From: Phaeacidiphilus oryzae TH49
GTDB taxonomy: Bacteria > Actinomycetota > Actinomycetes > Streptomycetales > Streptomycetaceae
NCBI RefSeq assembly: GCF_000744815.1
Contig: NZ_JQMQ01000005.1
Coordinates: 4,162,055 to 4,226,054, forward strand
Direction: 5' to 3'
Length of the DNA: 64,000 nt
Shown here: positions 7,422-16,458 of the stretch, in pieces
Position numbering within the stretch: position 1 is the first letter of the stretch
How the letters are laid out: every line of letters begins with the position of its first letter
Made by a program: the position numbers and the translations under genes
Notes under the pieces: model-generated
Told to the model about the DNA's origin: nothing
Database searches by the model: none
What the model saw: the letters and a program-made list of their open reading frames with translations, nothing else

Positions 7422-9158
7422 ATGTTTGACCACATCATCAAGAACGCGACCGTCGTCGACGGAACAGGCGCGGAGCCCCGGGTAGCCGACGTCGCCATCG
7501 AGGCCGGCCGCATCGCCGCCATAGGCGCCGGCCTCGGGCCCGCCCGCGGCAGCGAGGACGCCGAAGGCCTGGTCCTCACACCGGGATTCGTCGACCCCCA
7601 CACCCACTACGACGCCCAGCTCTTCTGGGACCCCTTCGCCACCCCGTCCCTCTCGCACGGCGTCACCACCGTCGCCGGCGGCAACTGCGGCTTCACCCTC
7701 GCCCCGCTCAAGCCCGAGGACGCCGACTACACCCGCCGGATGATGTGCAGGGTCGAGGGGATGTCGCTGGCCGCCCTCGAAGGCGGAGTGCCCTGGAACT
7801 GGAGCAGCTTCGCCGACTACCTGTCCGCCCTGGACGGGCACACCGCCGTCAACGCCGGCTTCATGGCTGGCCACTGCGCGATCCGCCGGCACGTCATGGG
7901 CCCGGCCGCGACCGACCCCGAGGCGAGCCCGACGCCCGCCCAACTCGACGCGATGGTGCGGCTGCTGCACGAGTCGATGGCGGCCGGTGCCTGGGGCCTG
8001 TCCACCACCCAGTCCTCCAGCCACGCCGACGGCGAGGGCAACCCGGTGGCCAGCCGCCGGGCCGCGCCCGAGGAGCTGCTGGCGCTCTCCCGCGCGGTCG
8101 GCGAGCACGAGGGGACCCAGATCGAGGCGATCGTCGCCGGCTGCCTGGACAGGTTCTCCGACGAGGAGATCGACCTGCTGGTCGGCATGACCGCCGCCGC
8201 GGGACGCCCGCTGAACTGGAACGTCCTCACCATCGACGCCGCCGTCCCGGACCGCGTCCCCCGCCAGCTGGAGGCCTCCGAGCGGGCGCGGGCGGCCGGC
8301 GGCCGGATCGTCGCCCTCACCATGCCGATCCTCACCCCGATGAACATGTCCCTGGGCACCTTCTGCGCCCTCAACCTCATCCCCGGCTGGGGCGAGGTGC
8401 TCAACCTCCCCAAGCCGGACCGCATCCCCAAGCTGCTGGACCCCGCCGTCCGCGCGGAGCTGCTGCGCCGGGTGGCAAGCCCCGAGGCGGGCGTCTTCCG
8501 CCGCCTCGGCGACTTCGGCCGCTACGTCATCGGCGACACCTATGCCGACGCCAACAAGGGGCTCACCGGCCGCAAGGTCGCCGACATCGCGGCGGAGCGC
8601 GGCCGGGCCGACGACCCCTTCGGCGTCCTGGTCGAGATCTGCGCCGCCGACAACCTCCGTACCGTGCTGTGGCCGATGCCCACCGACAACGACCCGGCCT
8701 CCTGGGAGCTGCGCCGCAGCACCTGGGAGCACCCGGACGTGCTGCTCGGCGGCTCGGACGCGGGCGCGCACCTGGACCGGATGTGCGGGGCCCCGTACAC
8801 CACCCGCTTCCTCGGGGACTGCCTCCGCCGCCGCAAGCTGGTCGAACTCCCGCGGGCGGTGCGGATGCTGACCTCCGATCCGGCCCGGCTGCTCGGCCTC
8901 CGCGACCGCGGTCTGATCGCCGAGGGATTCCACGCCGACCTGGTCCTCTTCGACCCCGAGCGGATCGACGCCGGCGCCGCCACCCTCCTCCACGACCTCC
9001 CCGGCGAGAGCCCCCGCCTCCACTCCGACGCCGAGGGCGTCCACAGCGTCCGGGTCAACGGCGTCGAGGTGATCCGCGAGGGCGCGACCACCGGCGCCAT
9101 CCCCGGCAGGATCCTCCGCTCGGGAGAGGACACCTACTCCGTCCCCACCCGAGCGTGA
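7422..9158 (+). CDS. N-acyl-D-amino-acid deacylase-like amidohydrolase
   Basis: A 578-residue urease-superfamily metal hydrolase. It begins with the beta-sandwich segment typical of D-aminoacylases (IIKNATVVDGTGAEP), then the metal motif GFVDPHTHYDAQ (His60, His62), GNCGFTLAPL, and near the C-terminus GGSDAGAHLDRM with the catalytic Asp, followed by ADLVLFDPE. This matches the D-aminoacylase/dihydroorotase-like family, which cleaves amide or cyclic amide bonds; the true substrate is unknown. An upstream GGGAGG lies near the start. Its place after the LLM/SDR/CoA-ligase genes suggests it belongs to the same catabolic group, though no palindrome copy lies directly before it. Confidence 0.87.
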   Translation: MFDHIIKNATVVDGTGAEPRVADVAIEAGRIAAIGAGLGPARGSEDAEGLVLTPGFVDPHTHYDAQLFWDPFATPSLSHGVTTVAGGNCGFTLAPLKPEDADYTRRMMCRVEGMSLAALEGGVPWNWSSFADYLSALDGHTAVNAGFMAGHCAIRRHVMGPAATDPEASPTPAQLDAMVRLLHESMAAGAWGLSTTQSSSHADGEGNPVASRRAAPEELLALSRAVGEHEGTQIEAIVAGCLDRFSDEEIDLLVGMTAAAGRPLNWNVLTIDAAVPDRVPRQLEASERARAAGGRIVALTMPILTPMNMSLGTFCALNLIPGWGEVLNLPKPDRIPKLLDPAVRAELLRRVASPEAGVFRRLGDFGRYVIGDTYADANKGLTGRKVADIAAERGRADDPFGVLVEICAADNLRTVLWPMPTDNDPASWELRRSTWEHPDVLLGGSDAGAHLDRMCGAPYTTRFLGDCLRRRKLVELPRAVRMLTSDPARLLGLRDRGLIAEGFHADLVLFDPERIDAGAATLLHDLPGESPRLHSDAEGVHSVRVNGVEVIREGATTGAIPGRILRSGEDTYSVPTRA

Positions 9159-9199
9159 TCCCCCGGCCCGGCCCGGCGCAGCGCCGCAGGCGCAGGTAA

Positions 9200-9326
9200 G
9201 GGGCGCGGGGAACTGCGCGGCCAGCGCAAAACGGCGCCGCACCCGGCAACGGACACCGGGTTGCAACCCGAACTCCGCTGCCGAATGCGGACCGTAAGCG
9301 GCGGGCCGCGCAGTTCCCCGCGCCCC
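9200..9326. repeat. Dispersed palindromic element, copy B
   Basis: A perfect 21-base inverted repeat (9200-9220 and 9306-9326) built on GGGGCGCGGGGAACTGCGCG, with an 85-base interior. Interior blocks (GGTTGCAACC, GCCGAATGCGGACCGT, GCGGGCCGCG) match those of copy A near 2.7-2.87 kb in the same order. It lies between convergent genes and could serve both as a terminator. Confidence 0.8.
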
Positions 9327-9375
9327 TGGATTCGCCCTTCGGGCTTCATCCCTCGGCAGCTCGGCGGGGCCGGGG

Positions 9376-10080
9376 CTAACCGCACAAGCCCCGCACCATC
9401 GCGCGCTGCAGATTCGCCAGCCCCCGCACGATCCACGGCGTCACGAACACCAGCACGACCCCCACCGCGCACACCCCGGCGATCTCCGGAACGGAGTCCA
9501 GGTAGATCGTCCGATGCGCGTCCTGGAAGACCTGCATCCCCGGCCAGCCCACATACCGCGGGAACACCCACTCGTAGAGCGGATAGAGCGCCATCGTCAG
9601 CCCGACGGTCCAGAACGTCAGCGCCACGGTGAACGACACCACGCCCAGCGGCAGCAGCAGCACCGAGTACAGCAGCGCCCGCCAGCCGCCCCCGTCCCGC
9701 AGCTGGGTGGCGATCCACCCGGACTGCCGCCGCAGCGGCGCCCGCCCCGCCGCGTCCACCCGCAGCAGCGCCCGGGCCCGCGCCCGCTCCATCGCCGCGA
9801 ACCCGCGCGCCCCCACGCACGCGAGGGCGAGGATCGGCAGCCCCATGAAGGTGATCACCAGCCCGGCCCCCGCCGTGACCATGATCACCGCCCAGCAGAA
9901 GGTCGCGATCCCCACCGGCAGGTTCACCAGCAGCTGCAGGGTCTCCCGCCAGGTGCGCCCGCTGAACGGCGCCGTCAGAAACCCGGTCCGCCGCTCCTCC
10001 GGCACAGACCGCGACGCCCGCTCCGACGCCGGTGAAACCCGAGAACTCATCGCCATCCGCTCAGCCGCAGCCATCTCCAT
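9376..10080 (-). CDS. Sensor-domain integral membrane protein (companion of histidine kinase)
   Basis: A membrane protein of about 234 residues that resembles the putative sensor domain at the N-terminus of the neighbouring kinase: both have a TWRETLQLLVNLPVGI / TWRAVAHLLSNLPVGI opening, a GLPIL-type helix, an Arg-rich loop and paired hydrophobic segments. It has no kinase core. It starts about 50 bases after the kinase stop and is presumably co-transcribed. The start is uncertain: ATG at 10080 or 10074 fits an AAAGGA site, while 10110 is possible. It may bind the same signal as the kinase or modulate it. Confidence 0.75.
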   Translation of the reverse strand: MEMAAAERMAMSSRVSPASERASRSVPEERRTGFLTAPFSGRTWRETLQLLVNLPVGIATFCWAVIMVTAGAGLVITFMGLPILALACVGARGFAAMERARARALLRVDAAGRAPLRRQSGWIATQLRDGGGWRALLYSVLLLPLGVVSFTVALTFWTVGLTMALYPLYEWVFPRYVGWPGMQVFQDAHRTIYLDSVPEIAGVCAVGVVLVFVTPWIVRGLANLQRAMVRGLCG

Positions 10081-10129
10081 GATCCTTTCTCCCCGCTCGC
10101 CCGGGCCCATCCGGGCCGCCCGGCCCCGC

Positions 10130-11353
10130 TCAGCGGCCGGACCGCGTGCCCCGCGTCCGCGTGCCGCGCGTCCGCCACGGCAGTTCGACCGTCACCGTCG
10201 TCGGCCCCCCGTAGGGGCTGTCCACCACGAAGACGCCGTCCACCGCACGGATCCGTTCGGCCAGTCCGGCCAGCCCGCCGCCCGGCGTCTCCCGCGCGCC
10301 GCCCCGCCCGTCGTCCCGGACCTGCACCAGCAGCCGGTCCTCCTTCCGCCAGGCGTCCACCTGCGCGCTGCGCGCCTCCGCGTGCTTGGCGACGTTCGTC
10401 AGCAGCTCGCTCACCGTGAAGTAGGCGATCCCCTCGACCGCGGAGTCCGGCCGGGAGGCCTGGTCCGCCCCCTCCGGCAGATCGGTGGTGACCCGCACCC
10501 CGTCCGGCACCGCGCAGCGCGCGGCCACCGAGGACAGCGCGGCGTCCAGCCCCCGGTCGGTGAGCACCGCCGGGTGGATCCCGCGGGCGAGGTCCCGCAG
10601 CTCCTGGAGGGCCAGCTTGGCCTCCCCGTGCGCGGCGTCCACCATCGCGGCGGCCGCCGCCGGGTCCCCGCCGCCCTCCAGCAGCTTCTCCTTGGCCAGC
10701 CCCAGATCCATCGCCAGCGACACCAGCCGGGCCTGCGCGCCGTCGTGGAGATCGCGCTCGATCCGGCGCAGGTCGGCGGCGGCCGAGTCGACGACCGTGC
10801 TCCGGTCGTCCTCCAGCTCCTCCACCCGCGCCTCCAGGTCGGACGGTGCCAGCATGGCGGCCGCCATCGCCCGGTGGACGGTGGCCAGCGCCCGGACGAT
10901 CCACGGCATCAGCGGCCAGAGGGCGATCACCGAGACCAGCGTCACACTGAAGGTGATCACCGACCACGGCAGCATCAGCACCAGGTACATCGCGGTCCGC
11001 CAGCTCAGCCCGTCGCCGAGGGCCACCGCCAGCCACCGCATGAAGGTGGGCTCGCGCTGCTCGCGGCGCCGCTCCGGCGGCGGGTCCGGGATCTCCTCTC
11101 CCAGCAGCACCCGCGCCCGCCGGCGCTCGAAGGAGCCGAAGGCGCGGCACCCGGTCAGCCCGGCGGCCAGCAGCGGCAGGCCGACCACCGTCACCGCCGT
11201 GCTCACGCCGACGGCGATCGCGGTCACCGTGAAGACGAAGCCGACGATGCCGACCGGCAGGTTGGAGAGCAGATGGGCGACCGCGCGCCAGGTGCGCGCC
11301 CCGTACAGGGGGGCGCGCGCTCCGCGCTCTCCGCGTTCTTCGACGCTGCTCAT
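10130..11353 (-). CDS. Two-component sensor histidine kinase (NarL-partner type)
   Basis: A 407-residue membrane kinase. Residues about 15-170 form the putative sensor domain with hydrophobic segments; then a dimerisation/phosphoacceptor region with ERDLHDGAQARLV (HisKA_3-type His) and an ATPase domain with ELLTNVAKHA (N box) and VRDDGRGG (G box). Kinases of this class normally phosphorylate a LuxR/NarL-type response regulator encoded next door, but none lies in the window; the next gene is a second sensor-only protein. It is transcribed divergently from the nuo operon across a 261-base gap, so a link to nuo control is possible but unproven. Confidence 0.9.
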   Translation of the reverse strand: MSSVEERGERGARAPLYGARTWRAVAHLLSNLPVGIVGFVFTVTAIAVGVSTAVTVVGLPLLAAGLTGCRAFGSFERRRARVLLGEEIPDPPPERRREQREPTFMRWLAVALGDGLSWRTAMYLVLMLPWSVITFSVTLVSVIALWPLMPWIVRALATVHRAMAAAMLAPSDLEARVEELEDDRSTVVDSAAADLRRIERDLHDGAQARLVSLAMDLGLAKEKLLEGGGDPAAAAAMVDAAHGEAKLALQELRDLARGIHPAVLTDRGLDAALSSVAARCAVPDGVRVTTDLPEGADQASRPDSAVEGIAYFTVSELLTNVAKHAEARSAQVDAWRKEDRLLVQVRDDGRGGARETPGGGLAGLAERIRAVDGVFVVDSPYGGPTTVTVELPWRTRGTRTRGTRSGR

Positions 11354-11614
11354 GTCGGGTGCCGTCCTAGGGAAGACTCGGGTGCTCGGCTCTGCTACGA
11401 CTCCCAGCCTGCCGGGTAGGCGGCGGGGGAGCCATGGGGTGCGTCGCCGTCCCCGACCGGGGGATATCCCTACCCCCTACGGTCTCGACCGCTGGGCGGC
11501 GTGCACGGCCCGGACCCCGGGGGACCTAGACTCCCGTCCGTACAACACGTCAAGAGCACGCAAATAAGATTTCGGTCAAGACAGGGAAGCTCGCAGATCA
11601 TGGAGGGGACGCCG

Positions 11615-11998
11615 ATGCCGACGGCGCACGGCTACTTCGGGGGCTACGCCGTCGTGGGGCTGCTGGCGGTGCTGGGCGCCGTGTTCCTGGCCGTAGCGTT
11701 CGGAGCCAACCGGCTGCTCCGCCCGTACGCGCCCACGCAGGAGAAGCTCCTCGCCTACGAGTGCGGCGTGGACCCGGTGGGGGAGCAGTGGGCGCAGACC
11801 CAGGTGCGGTACTACGTCTACGCCTTCCTGTACGTGATCTTCGCGGTGGACTCGATCTACCTCTTCCCCTGGGCGACCGTCTTCGCCGCGCCCGGCTACG
11901 GCGCGACCACGCTGGTGGAGATGTTCGTCTTCATCGGCTTCCTCGCCGTGGGCCTGCTCTACGCCTGGAAGAAGGGCGTCCTGCGATGGACCGACTGA
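11615..11998 (+). CDS. nuoA: NADH-quinone oxidoreductase subunit A (second set)
   Basis: A small membrane subunit of complex I (127 residues, three hydrophobic segments). The family signature YECGVDPVG is present, followed by [22 protein letters not shown]. The start at 11615 follows a well-spaced GGAGGGG; an in-frame ATG at 11600 is less well placed. It is the first gene of a ten-gene operon. The 3' end overlaps nuoB by 13 bases. It belongs to the partial nuo set of this window, not a full 14-gene locus. Confidence 0.93.
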   Translation: MPTAHGYFGGYAVVGLLAVLGAVFLAVAFGANRLLRPYAPTQEKLLAYECGVDPVGEQWAQTQVRYYVYAFLYVIFAVDSIYLFPWATVFAAPGYGATTLVEMFVFIGFLAVGLLYAWKKGVLRWTD

Positions 11999-12663
11999 CC
12001 CACACCCACGGCGGCGCCGACGGCGGGCAGACCGGGCCGGTCCCGCTCGGCATGCCGGACCCCGCCCGCCCCGGCGGCGCGGACCTCGAACCCCGCCGGC
12101 TCGGCCCGCTGGCCCGGCTCGCCCCCGACCCGGTGAAGGTGGTCCTCAACTGGGGCCGCCGGTACAGCCTGTGGGTCTTCAACTTCGGGCTGGCCTGCTG
12201 CGCCATCGAGTTCATCGCGACCTCGATGGCCACCCACGACTTCATCCGGCTCGGCGTCATCCCCTTCGCCCCCGGGCCCAGGCAGGCCGACCTGATGATC
12301 GTCTCGGGGACGGTCACGGACAAGATGGCGCCCGCGGTCAAGCGCCTCTACGAGCAGATGCCGGAACCGAAGTACGTCATCTCCTTCGGCGCCTGCGCCA
12401 ACTCCGGCGGGCCGTACTGGGACTCGTACTCCGTCACCAAGGGCGTCGACCAGCTGATCCCGGTCGACGTCTACGTCCCCGGCTGCCCGCCGCGGCCGGA
12501 GGCGCTGCTCCAGGGCATCCTCAAGCTCCAGGAGAAGATCGCCCGCGAGTCCCTCGCCGACCAGTACCCGGCGTCGGCGGCCAAGCGACCCAAGGCCGGC
12601 GCCCTCCGCCGCGGCCTGGTCCGGGGCCCCGGGAACGGCGCCGAGGGAGGGACCCCTCGATGA
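11986..12663 (+). CDS. nuoB: NADH-quinone oxidoreductase subunit B (second set)
   Basis: The subunit that carries the terminal iron-sulfur cluster N2. The cluster Cys residues are visible: the CC pair in GLACCAIEF, one in GACANSGG and one in VPGCPPRPE. The start at 11986 lies inside the end of nuoA, so translation is coupled. The 225-residue protein has a basic C-terminal extension of about 40 residues. Its partner subunit NuoD, which shapes the quinone cavity with NuoB in ordinary complex I, is not encoded here. Confidence 0.94.
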   Translation: MDRLTHTHGGADGGQTGPVPLGMPDPARPGGADLEPRRLGPLARLAPDPVKVVLNWGRRYSLWVFNFGLACCAIEFIATSMATHDFIRLGVIPFAPGPRQADLMIVSGTVTDKMAPAVKRLYEQMPEPKYVISFGACANSGGPYWDSYSVTKGVDQLIPVDVYVPGCPPRPEALLQGILKLQEKIARESLADQYPASAAKRPKAGALRRGLVRGPGNGAEGGTPR

Positions 12664-13799
12664 GCACCGCCACGCCGATCCCCGAGCAGTACGCGGCGGC
12701 GATCGGCCCCTTCGCCACCGCCGCCGAGAGCTACGACCTGATCACCGTCGACGTCCCCGCCGAGCACTGGATCGAGGCGCTGACCGCCGCCCGGGACGGC
12801 CTCGGCCTCGGCTTCTTCGACTGGCTGAGCGCCGTCGACGAGCTCGCCGACGGCTTCGCCGTCTGCGCCCACCTGGCCCGGGTCGGCGAGGAGCAGGGGC
12901 CCGGCTCCGTCCGCCGCCTGCTCCTCCGCACCCGGCTCCCGCGCGAGGCCGCCGCGCTGCCGACCGCCGTCGGCGTCTACGCCGGGGCGGCCTGGCACGA
13001 GCGCGAGACCCACGAGATGTTCGGCATCGACTTCACCGGCCACCCCTACCCGGCACCGCTGCTCCTCCCGGACGGCTTCGAGGGGCACCCTCTGCGCAAG
13101 GAGTTCGTCCTCGCCGCGCGCGTCGCCAAGGCCTGGCCCGGCGCCAAGGAGCCCGGCGAGTCCGACGCCGACCACGGCGCCGGCGCCGGCACCCGCCGCA
13201 AGATGCTCCCCCCGGGCGTCCCCGACCCCAACGAATGGGGCCCCCTCAAGGGCACCCTCCCCCCGGCCCCGGCGCGCCCGGCCCGCGGCGCCCGCGCGGC
13301 CGCCGCCGAACGCCCGGCCCGCCGCGCCCGCTCCGCCTCCGCCGGCTCCGCGAGCCAGCGCCCCACCGACCTCCCCTGGAACGAACCCCAGCCCACCCCG
13401 CCCCCCGCCGAAGGCACCCCCGGCGCCGCAGGCGCGTCGAAGGGGCGCGGGGAACTGCGCGCCCAGCCGCCTACGGACCCGCAGCCGGCTGCCGACCCGG
13501 CCCCGCGCCCCGAACCCCGCCCCGCCGAAGGCGCCCCTGAGGGGCGCGGGGAACTGCGCGCCCAGCCGTCCACCGACCCGCAGCCGGCCGCCGACCCGGC
13601 CCCCCGCCCCGAACCCCGCCCCGCCGAAGGCGAACCCCCCGCCGAAGGCGCCTCCGGCGCCGCAGGCGCGTCGAAGGGGCGCGGGGAACGGCGCGACCAG
13701 CCGTCCACCGACCCGCAGTCGCCCGCCGACCCGGACCCGCAACCCCGTAGCGGCCAGAACACCACCGACGAGGACCAGGCCGGAGGACCCGCGCAGTGA
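12660..13799 (+). CDS. nuoC: NADH-quinone oxidoreductase subunit C with repeat-derived C-terminal extension
   Basis: The first 160 or so residues are a NuoC (30 kDa) domain with the signature [18 protein letters not shown] and HPLRKEF. The remaining 200 residues are low-complexity Pro/Ala/Glu/Arg sequence built around three in-frame copies of the genome's palindromic repeat arm (cores at 13442-13461, 13541-13560 and 13676-13695), each read as GRGEL/GRGER followed by AQP/DQP, TDPQ and PADP. The start overlaps the nuoB stop (ATGA) and the stop overlaps the nuoH start. A NuoC domain normally ends near residue 200. No NuoD domain is fused here. The tail is probably disordered. Confidence 0.9.
   Translation: MSTATPIPEQYAAAIGPFATAAESYDLITVDVPAEHWIEALTAARDGLGLGFFDWLSAVDELADGFAVCAHLARVGEEQGPGSVRRLLLRTRLPREAAALPTAVGVYAGAAWHERETHEMFGIDFTGHPYPAPLLLPDGFEGHPLRKEFVLAARVAKAWPGAKEPGESDADHGAGAGTRRKMLPPGVPDPNEWGPLKGTLPPAPARPARGARAAAAERPARRARSASAGSASQRPTDLPWNEPQPTPPPAEGTPGAAGASKGRGELRAQPPTDPQPAADPAPRPEPRPAEGAPEGRGELRAQPSTDPQPAADPAPRPEPRPAEGEPPAEGASGAAGASKGRGERRDQPSTDPQSPADPDPQPRSGQNTTDEDQAGGPAQ
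13442..13695 (+). repeat. Three in-frame copies of the GGGGCGCGGGGAACTGCGCG repeat arm inside nuoC
   Basis: Cores at 13442-13461, 13541-13560 and 13676-13695 are spaced 99 and 135 bases, both multiples of three. The flanks (GACCCGCAGCCGGC and CCCCGAACCCCGCCCCGCCG) are also repeated. The third core has one change (GAACGG). The arm is the same sequence that forms the intergenic inverted repeats near 2.7 and 9.2 kb. Confidence 0.9.
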
Positions 13800-14755
13800 C
13801 CCTCCTCGACGCCTTCCTCCGCGCGCTCGCCACCCTCGTGGTGCTCCTCGTGCTCCCCCTCGTCATCGGCCAGACGGAGCACAAGGTCATGGCCCACATG
13901 CAGGGCCGCCTCGGCCCGATGTACGCCGGCGGCTTCCACGGCTGGGCCCAACTCGTCGCCGACGGAGTCAAGTTCGCGCAGAAGGAGGACGTGGTCCCGG
14001 CCGGCGCCGACCGCCGCGTCTTCCAGCTGGCCCCCGCCGTCGCCCTCCTCCCGTACCTGATCGTGCTGGTGGCGATCCCCGTCGGCCCGAACGGCCTCGT
14101 CGGCGCCACCGTCGACGCCGGCATCTTCTTCGTCCTCGCGGCCATGGGCGTCGGCATCCTCGGCTCGCTGATGGCCGGGTGGGCCTCCGCCAACAAGTAC
14201 TCCCTCCTCGGCGCCGTCCGCTCCGCCGCCCAGCTGATGGCGTACGAGCTGCCGATGCTGCTCGCCGCCGCCTCGGTGGCGATGGCCGCCGGCACCGTCT
14301 CCCTCCCGGGGATCCTCGGCGCCTTCCACTGGTGGTGGATCCCCTGGCAGATCATCGGCGCGTTCGTCTTCTTCACCGCGGGCCTCGCCGAACTCCAGCG
14401 GCCGCCGTTCGACATGCCGGTGGCCGACTCCGAGATCATCTTCGGCGCCTACACCGAGTACACCGGCCTCCGCTTCGCCCTCTTCCTCCTCTCCGAGTAC
14501 GCCGGGATCCTGGTCCTCTGCGCGCTGACCGCCGTCCTCTACTTCGGCGGCTGGCACGGCCCCTTCGCCTCCGGCCTGGGCTGGCTGTGGACGCTGCTGA
14601 AGACCTTCGCGCTCGCCTTCGTCGTGATCTGGCTGCGCGTCACCTATCCGCGCCTCCGCGAGGACCAGCTCCAGCGCTTCGCCTGGCTCGGGCTGATCCC
14701 GTTGGCCCTCCTCCAGCTGGTGATCACCGGCGTCGTCAAGGTGGTGACCTCCTGA
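13796..14755 (+). CDS. nuoH: NADH-quinone oxidoreductase subunit H (second set)
   Basis: A multi-spanning membrane subunit at the junction of the quinone site and the membrane arm (319 residues, about eight hydrophobic segments). Family segments include [10 protein letters not shown] near the N-terminus, [27 protein letters not shown] and [15 protein letters not shown]. The GTG start overlaps the nuoC stop. Position between nuoC and nuoI is the usual order once nuoDEFG are removed. Confidence 0.94.
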   Translation: MTLLDAFLRALATLVVLLVLPLVIGQTEHKVMAHMQGRLGPMYAGGFHGWAQLVADGVKFAQKEDVVPAGADRRVFQLAPAVALLPYLIVLVAIPVGPNGLVGATVDAGIFFVLAAMGVGILGSLMAGWASANKYSLLGAVRSAAQLMAYELPMLLAAASVAMAAGTVSLPGILGAFHWWWIPWQIIGAFVFFTAGLAELQRPPFDMPVADSEIIFGAYTEYTGLRFALFLLSEYAGILVLCALTAVLYFGGWHGPFASGLGWLWTLLKTFALAFVVIWLRVTYPRLREDQLQRFAWLGLIPLALLQLVITGVVKVVTS

Positions 14756-14757
14756 CC

Positions 14758-15381
14758 ATGGCTCCCTCCCTGCCCGGAATCCCCGGCCGCGGCCTCGCCA
14801 AGGGCCTCGCCGTGACCCTGCGGACGATGACCCGGCGCACCGTCACCGCCCAGTACCCGGACGTCCAGCCGGAGCTGCCGCCGCGCTCCCGCGGAGTGAT
14901 CGCGCTCCTCGAGGAGAACTGCACGGTCTGCATGCTCTGCGCCCGCGAGTGCCCGGATTGGTGCATCTACATCGACTCGCACAAGGAGACGCTGCCCGCC
15001 GCGGACCCCGGTGCCCGCGCCCGTACCCGCAACGTCCTGGACCGCTTCGCCATCGACTTCTCCCTCTGCATGTACTGCGGGATCTGCATCGAGGTCTGCC
15101 CCTTCGACGCGCTCTTCTGGTCCCCGGAGTTCGAGTACGCCGAGGAGGACATCAAGGACCTCACCCACGAGCGGGACCGCCTCCGCGAGTGGATGTGGAC
15201 CGTTCCCGCCCCGCCCGCGCTGGACCCGCGGGCGGAGGAGCCCAAGGAGATCGCCGCCGCCCGCAAGGCCGCCGAGAAGGCCGCCGCCAAGGCGCAGGCC
15301 GAAGCAGAGGCCGAGGCAGAGGCCCAGGCAAAGGCCGCCGACCCCGGCGCCGCCGATCAGCCCGGAGAGGGGGAGAAGTGA
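14758..15381 (+). CDS. nuoI: NADH-quinone oxidoreductase subunit I, 2x[4Fe-4S] (second set)
   Basis: A peripheral iron-sulfur subunit of 207 residues carrying two ferredoxin-type motifs, [12 protein letters not shown] and [12 protein letters not shown], which bind clusters N6a and N6b. An Ala/Glu/Lys-rich tail of about 40 residues follows the conserved part. The ATG lies 2 bases after the nuoH stop, and the nuoI stop overlaps the nuoJ GTG. With NuoB it supplies an electron path, yet the NADH-oxidising subunits E, F and G are missing, so the electron donor must differ or be borrowed from another complex I. Confidence 0.94.
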   Translation: MAPSLPGIPGRGLAKGLAVTLRTMTRRTVTAQYPDVQPELPPRSRGVIALLEENCTVCMLCARECPDWCIYIDSHKETLPAADPGARARTRNVLDRFAIDFSLCMYCGICIEVCPFDALFWSPEFEYAEEDIKDLTHERDRLREWMWTVPAPPALDPRAEEPKEIAAARKAAEKAAAKAQAEAEAEAEAQAKAADPGAADQPGEGEK

Positions 15382-16055
15382 CGTATCGACAGCTCGCCGC
15401 CGTCACCGGCGCCGACCTCGGCTCGCACGGGCACTCCTTCCTCTCGCCCACCGGCGTCGAGATCGTCTTCGTCCTGGTCGGCCTCGCCGTCCTGGGCGCC
15501 GGACTGCTCTCCGTCACCACCAGGCAGCTGGTGCACGCGGCCCTCTGGCTGGTGGTCGCGCTCGGCGGGGTCGCCGTCGAGTTCCTCCTCCTCACCGCCG
15601 AGTTCGTGGCCTGGGTGCAGGTGCTGATCTACCTCGGCTCGGTGATCGTGCTGGTGCTCTTCGGCCTGATGCTGACCCGCGCCCCCATCGGCCGCTCACC
15701 GGACGCCGACTCCGGCAACCGCTGGGTGGCCCTGGGCGTGGCGGTGGCCGCCGCCGCCACCCTGGTCACCCTGGTCGTGGACGCCTTCCGCAGCACCTGG
15801 ATCGACCTCACCCCGGGCGCCGGCAGCACCGCGGCCAACGGCGGCACGCTCTTCCGGTACTGGGTACTCCCCTTCGAGGCGCTCTCCGTCCTCCTCCTCG
15901 CCGCGCTGGTGGGCGCGATCATCCTGTCCCGCCGCCGCGCCGAAGGCGCCGACGCCGAGACCGCCACCCGGACCGCCACCCGAACCGCCACCCCGACCAC
16001 CAGCCCGACCGCCGCGCCGACCGCCGCCCCCATCGACACCGGAAAGGAGGGCTGA
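15378..16055 (+). CDS. nuoJ: NADH-quinone oxidoreductase subunit J (second set)
   Basis: A membrane subunit of 225 residues with five hydrophobic segments; [19 protein letters not shown] and [14 protein letters not shown] are typical of NuoJ. The start is the GTG that overlaps the nuoI stop (GTGA). The C-terminus runs into Thr/Ala/Pro repeats ([12 protein letters not shown]). It contributes the pi-bulge helix that links the quinone site to proton channels in characterised enzymes. Confidence 0.92.
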   Translation: MTYRQLAAVTGADLGSHGHSFLSPTGVEIVFVLVGLAVLGAGLLSVTTRQLVHAALWLVVALGGVAVEFLLLTAEFVAWVQVLIYLGSVIVLVLFGLMLTRAPIGRSPDADSGNRWVALGVAVAAAATLVTLVVDAFRSTWIDLTPGAGSTAANGGTLFRYWVLPFEALSVLLLAALVGAIILSRRRAEGADAETATRTATRTATPTTSPTAAPTAAPIDTGKEG

Positions 16056-16059
16056 CCCC

Positions 16060-16458
16060 GTGCACCTCGCCTATCCGGCGGTCCTCTCGGTCCTCCTCTT
16101 CTGCATCGGCGTCTACGGCGTGCTGGCCCGCCGCAACGCGGTACTCGTCCTGATGTCCGTCGAGCTGATGCTCAACGCCGTCAACCTCGACCTGGTGGCC
16201 TTCGACGTCTGGCTGCGCGACACCCTCCACGCCGGCCAGGCGCTGACCCTCTTCACCATCACCATCGCCGCCGCCGAGATCGGACTCGGCCTGGCCATCG
16301 TCCTGCTGGTCTTCCGCAACCGCGGGAACTCGGACGTCGACCGGATGACCGACCTCGCCGAGGGACCCACCATGGCACGCCCCACTGACAATCCCTCGGA
16401 AACCCCCGCCGACCAGGGCGGCGCCGTCTCGGAGAGCACCGCCGGAGCGGCCCGATGA
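16060..16458 (+). CDS. nuoK: NADH-quinone oxidoreductase subunit K (second set)
   Basis: A three-helix membrane subunit (132 residues). The conserved Glu residues of proton transfer lie in [11 protein letters not shown] and in [17 protein letters not shown]. The GTG start follows a strong GGAAAGGAGG at 16041-16050 with nine-base spacing, so it is independently well initiated within the coupled operon. A polar tail of about 40 residues extends past the family core. Confidence 0.93.
   Translation: MHLAYPAVLSVLLFCIGVYGVLARRNAVLVLMSVELMLNAVNLDLVAFDVWLRDTLHAGQALTLFTITIAAAEIGLGLAIVLLVFRNRGNSDVDRMTDLAEGPTMARPTDNPSETPADQGGAVSESTAGAAR

Noticed and set aside
1-9158. Assignment of the 1-9.2 kb genes to steroid degradation
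   Set aside because: The CoA ligase and SDR resemble steroid-pathway enzymes in style, but diagnostic Kst/Hsa genes are absent, so no pathway is claimed.
6960-9266. 768-residue minus-strand reading frame antisense to the D-aminoacylase-like gene
   Set aside because: The plus-strand protein has clear metal-binding motifs, and the antisense translation shows none and is GC-biased filler.
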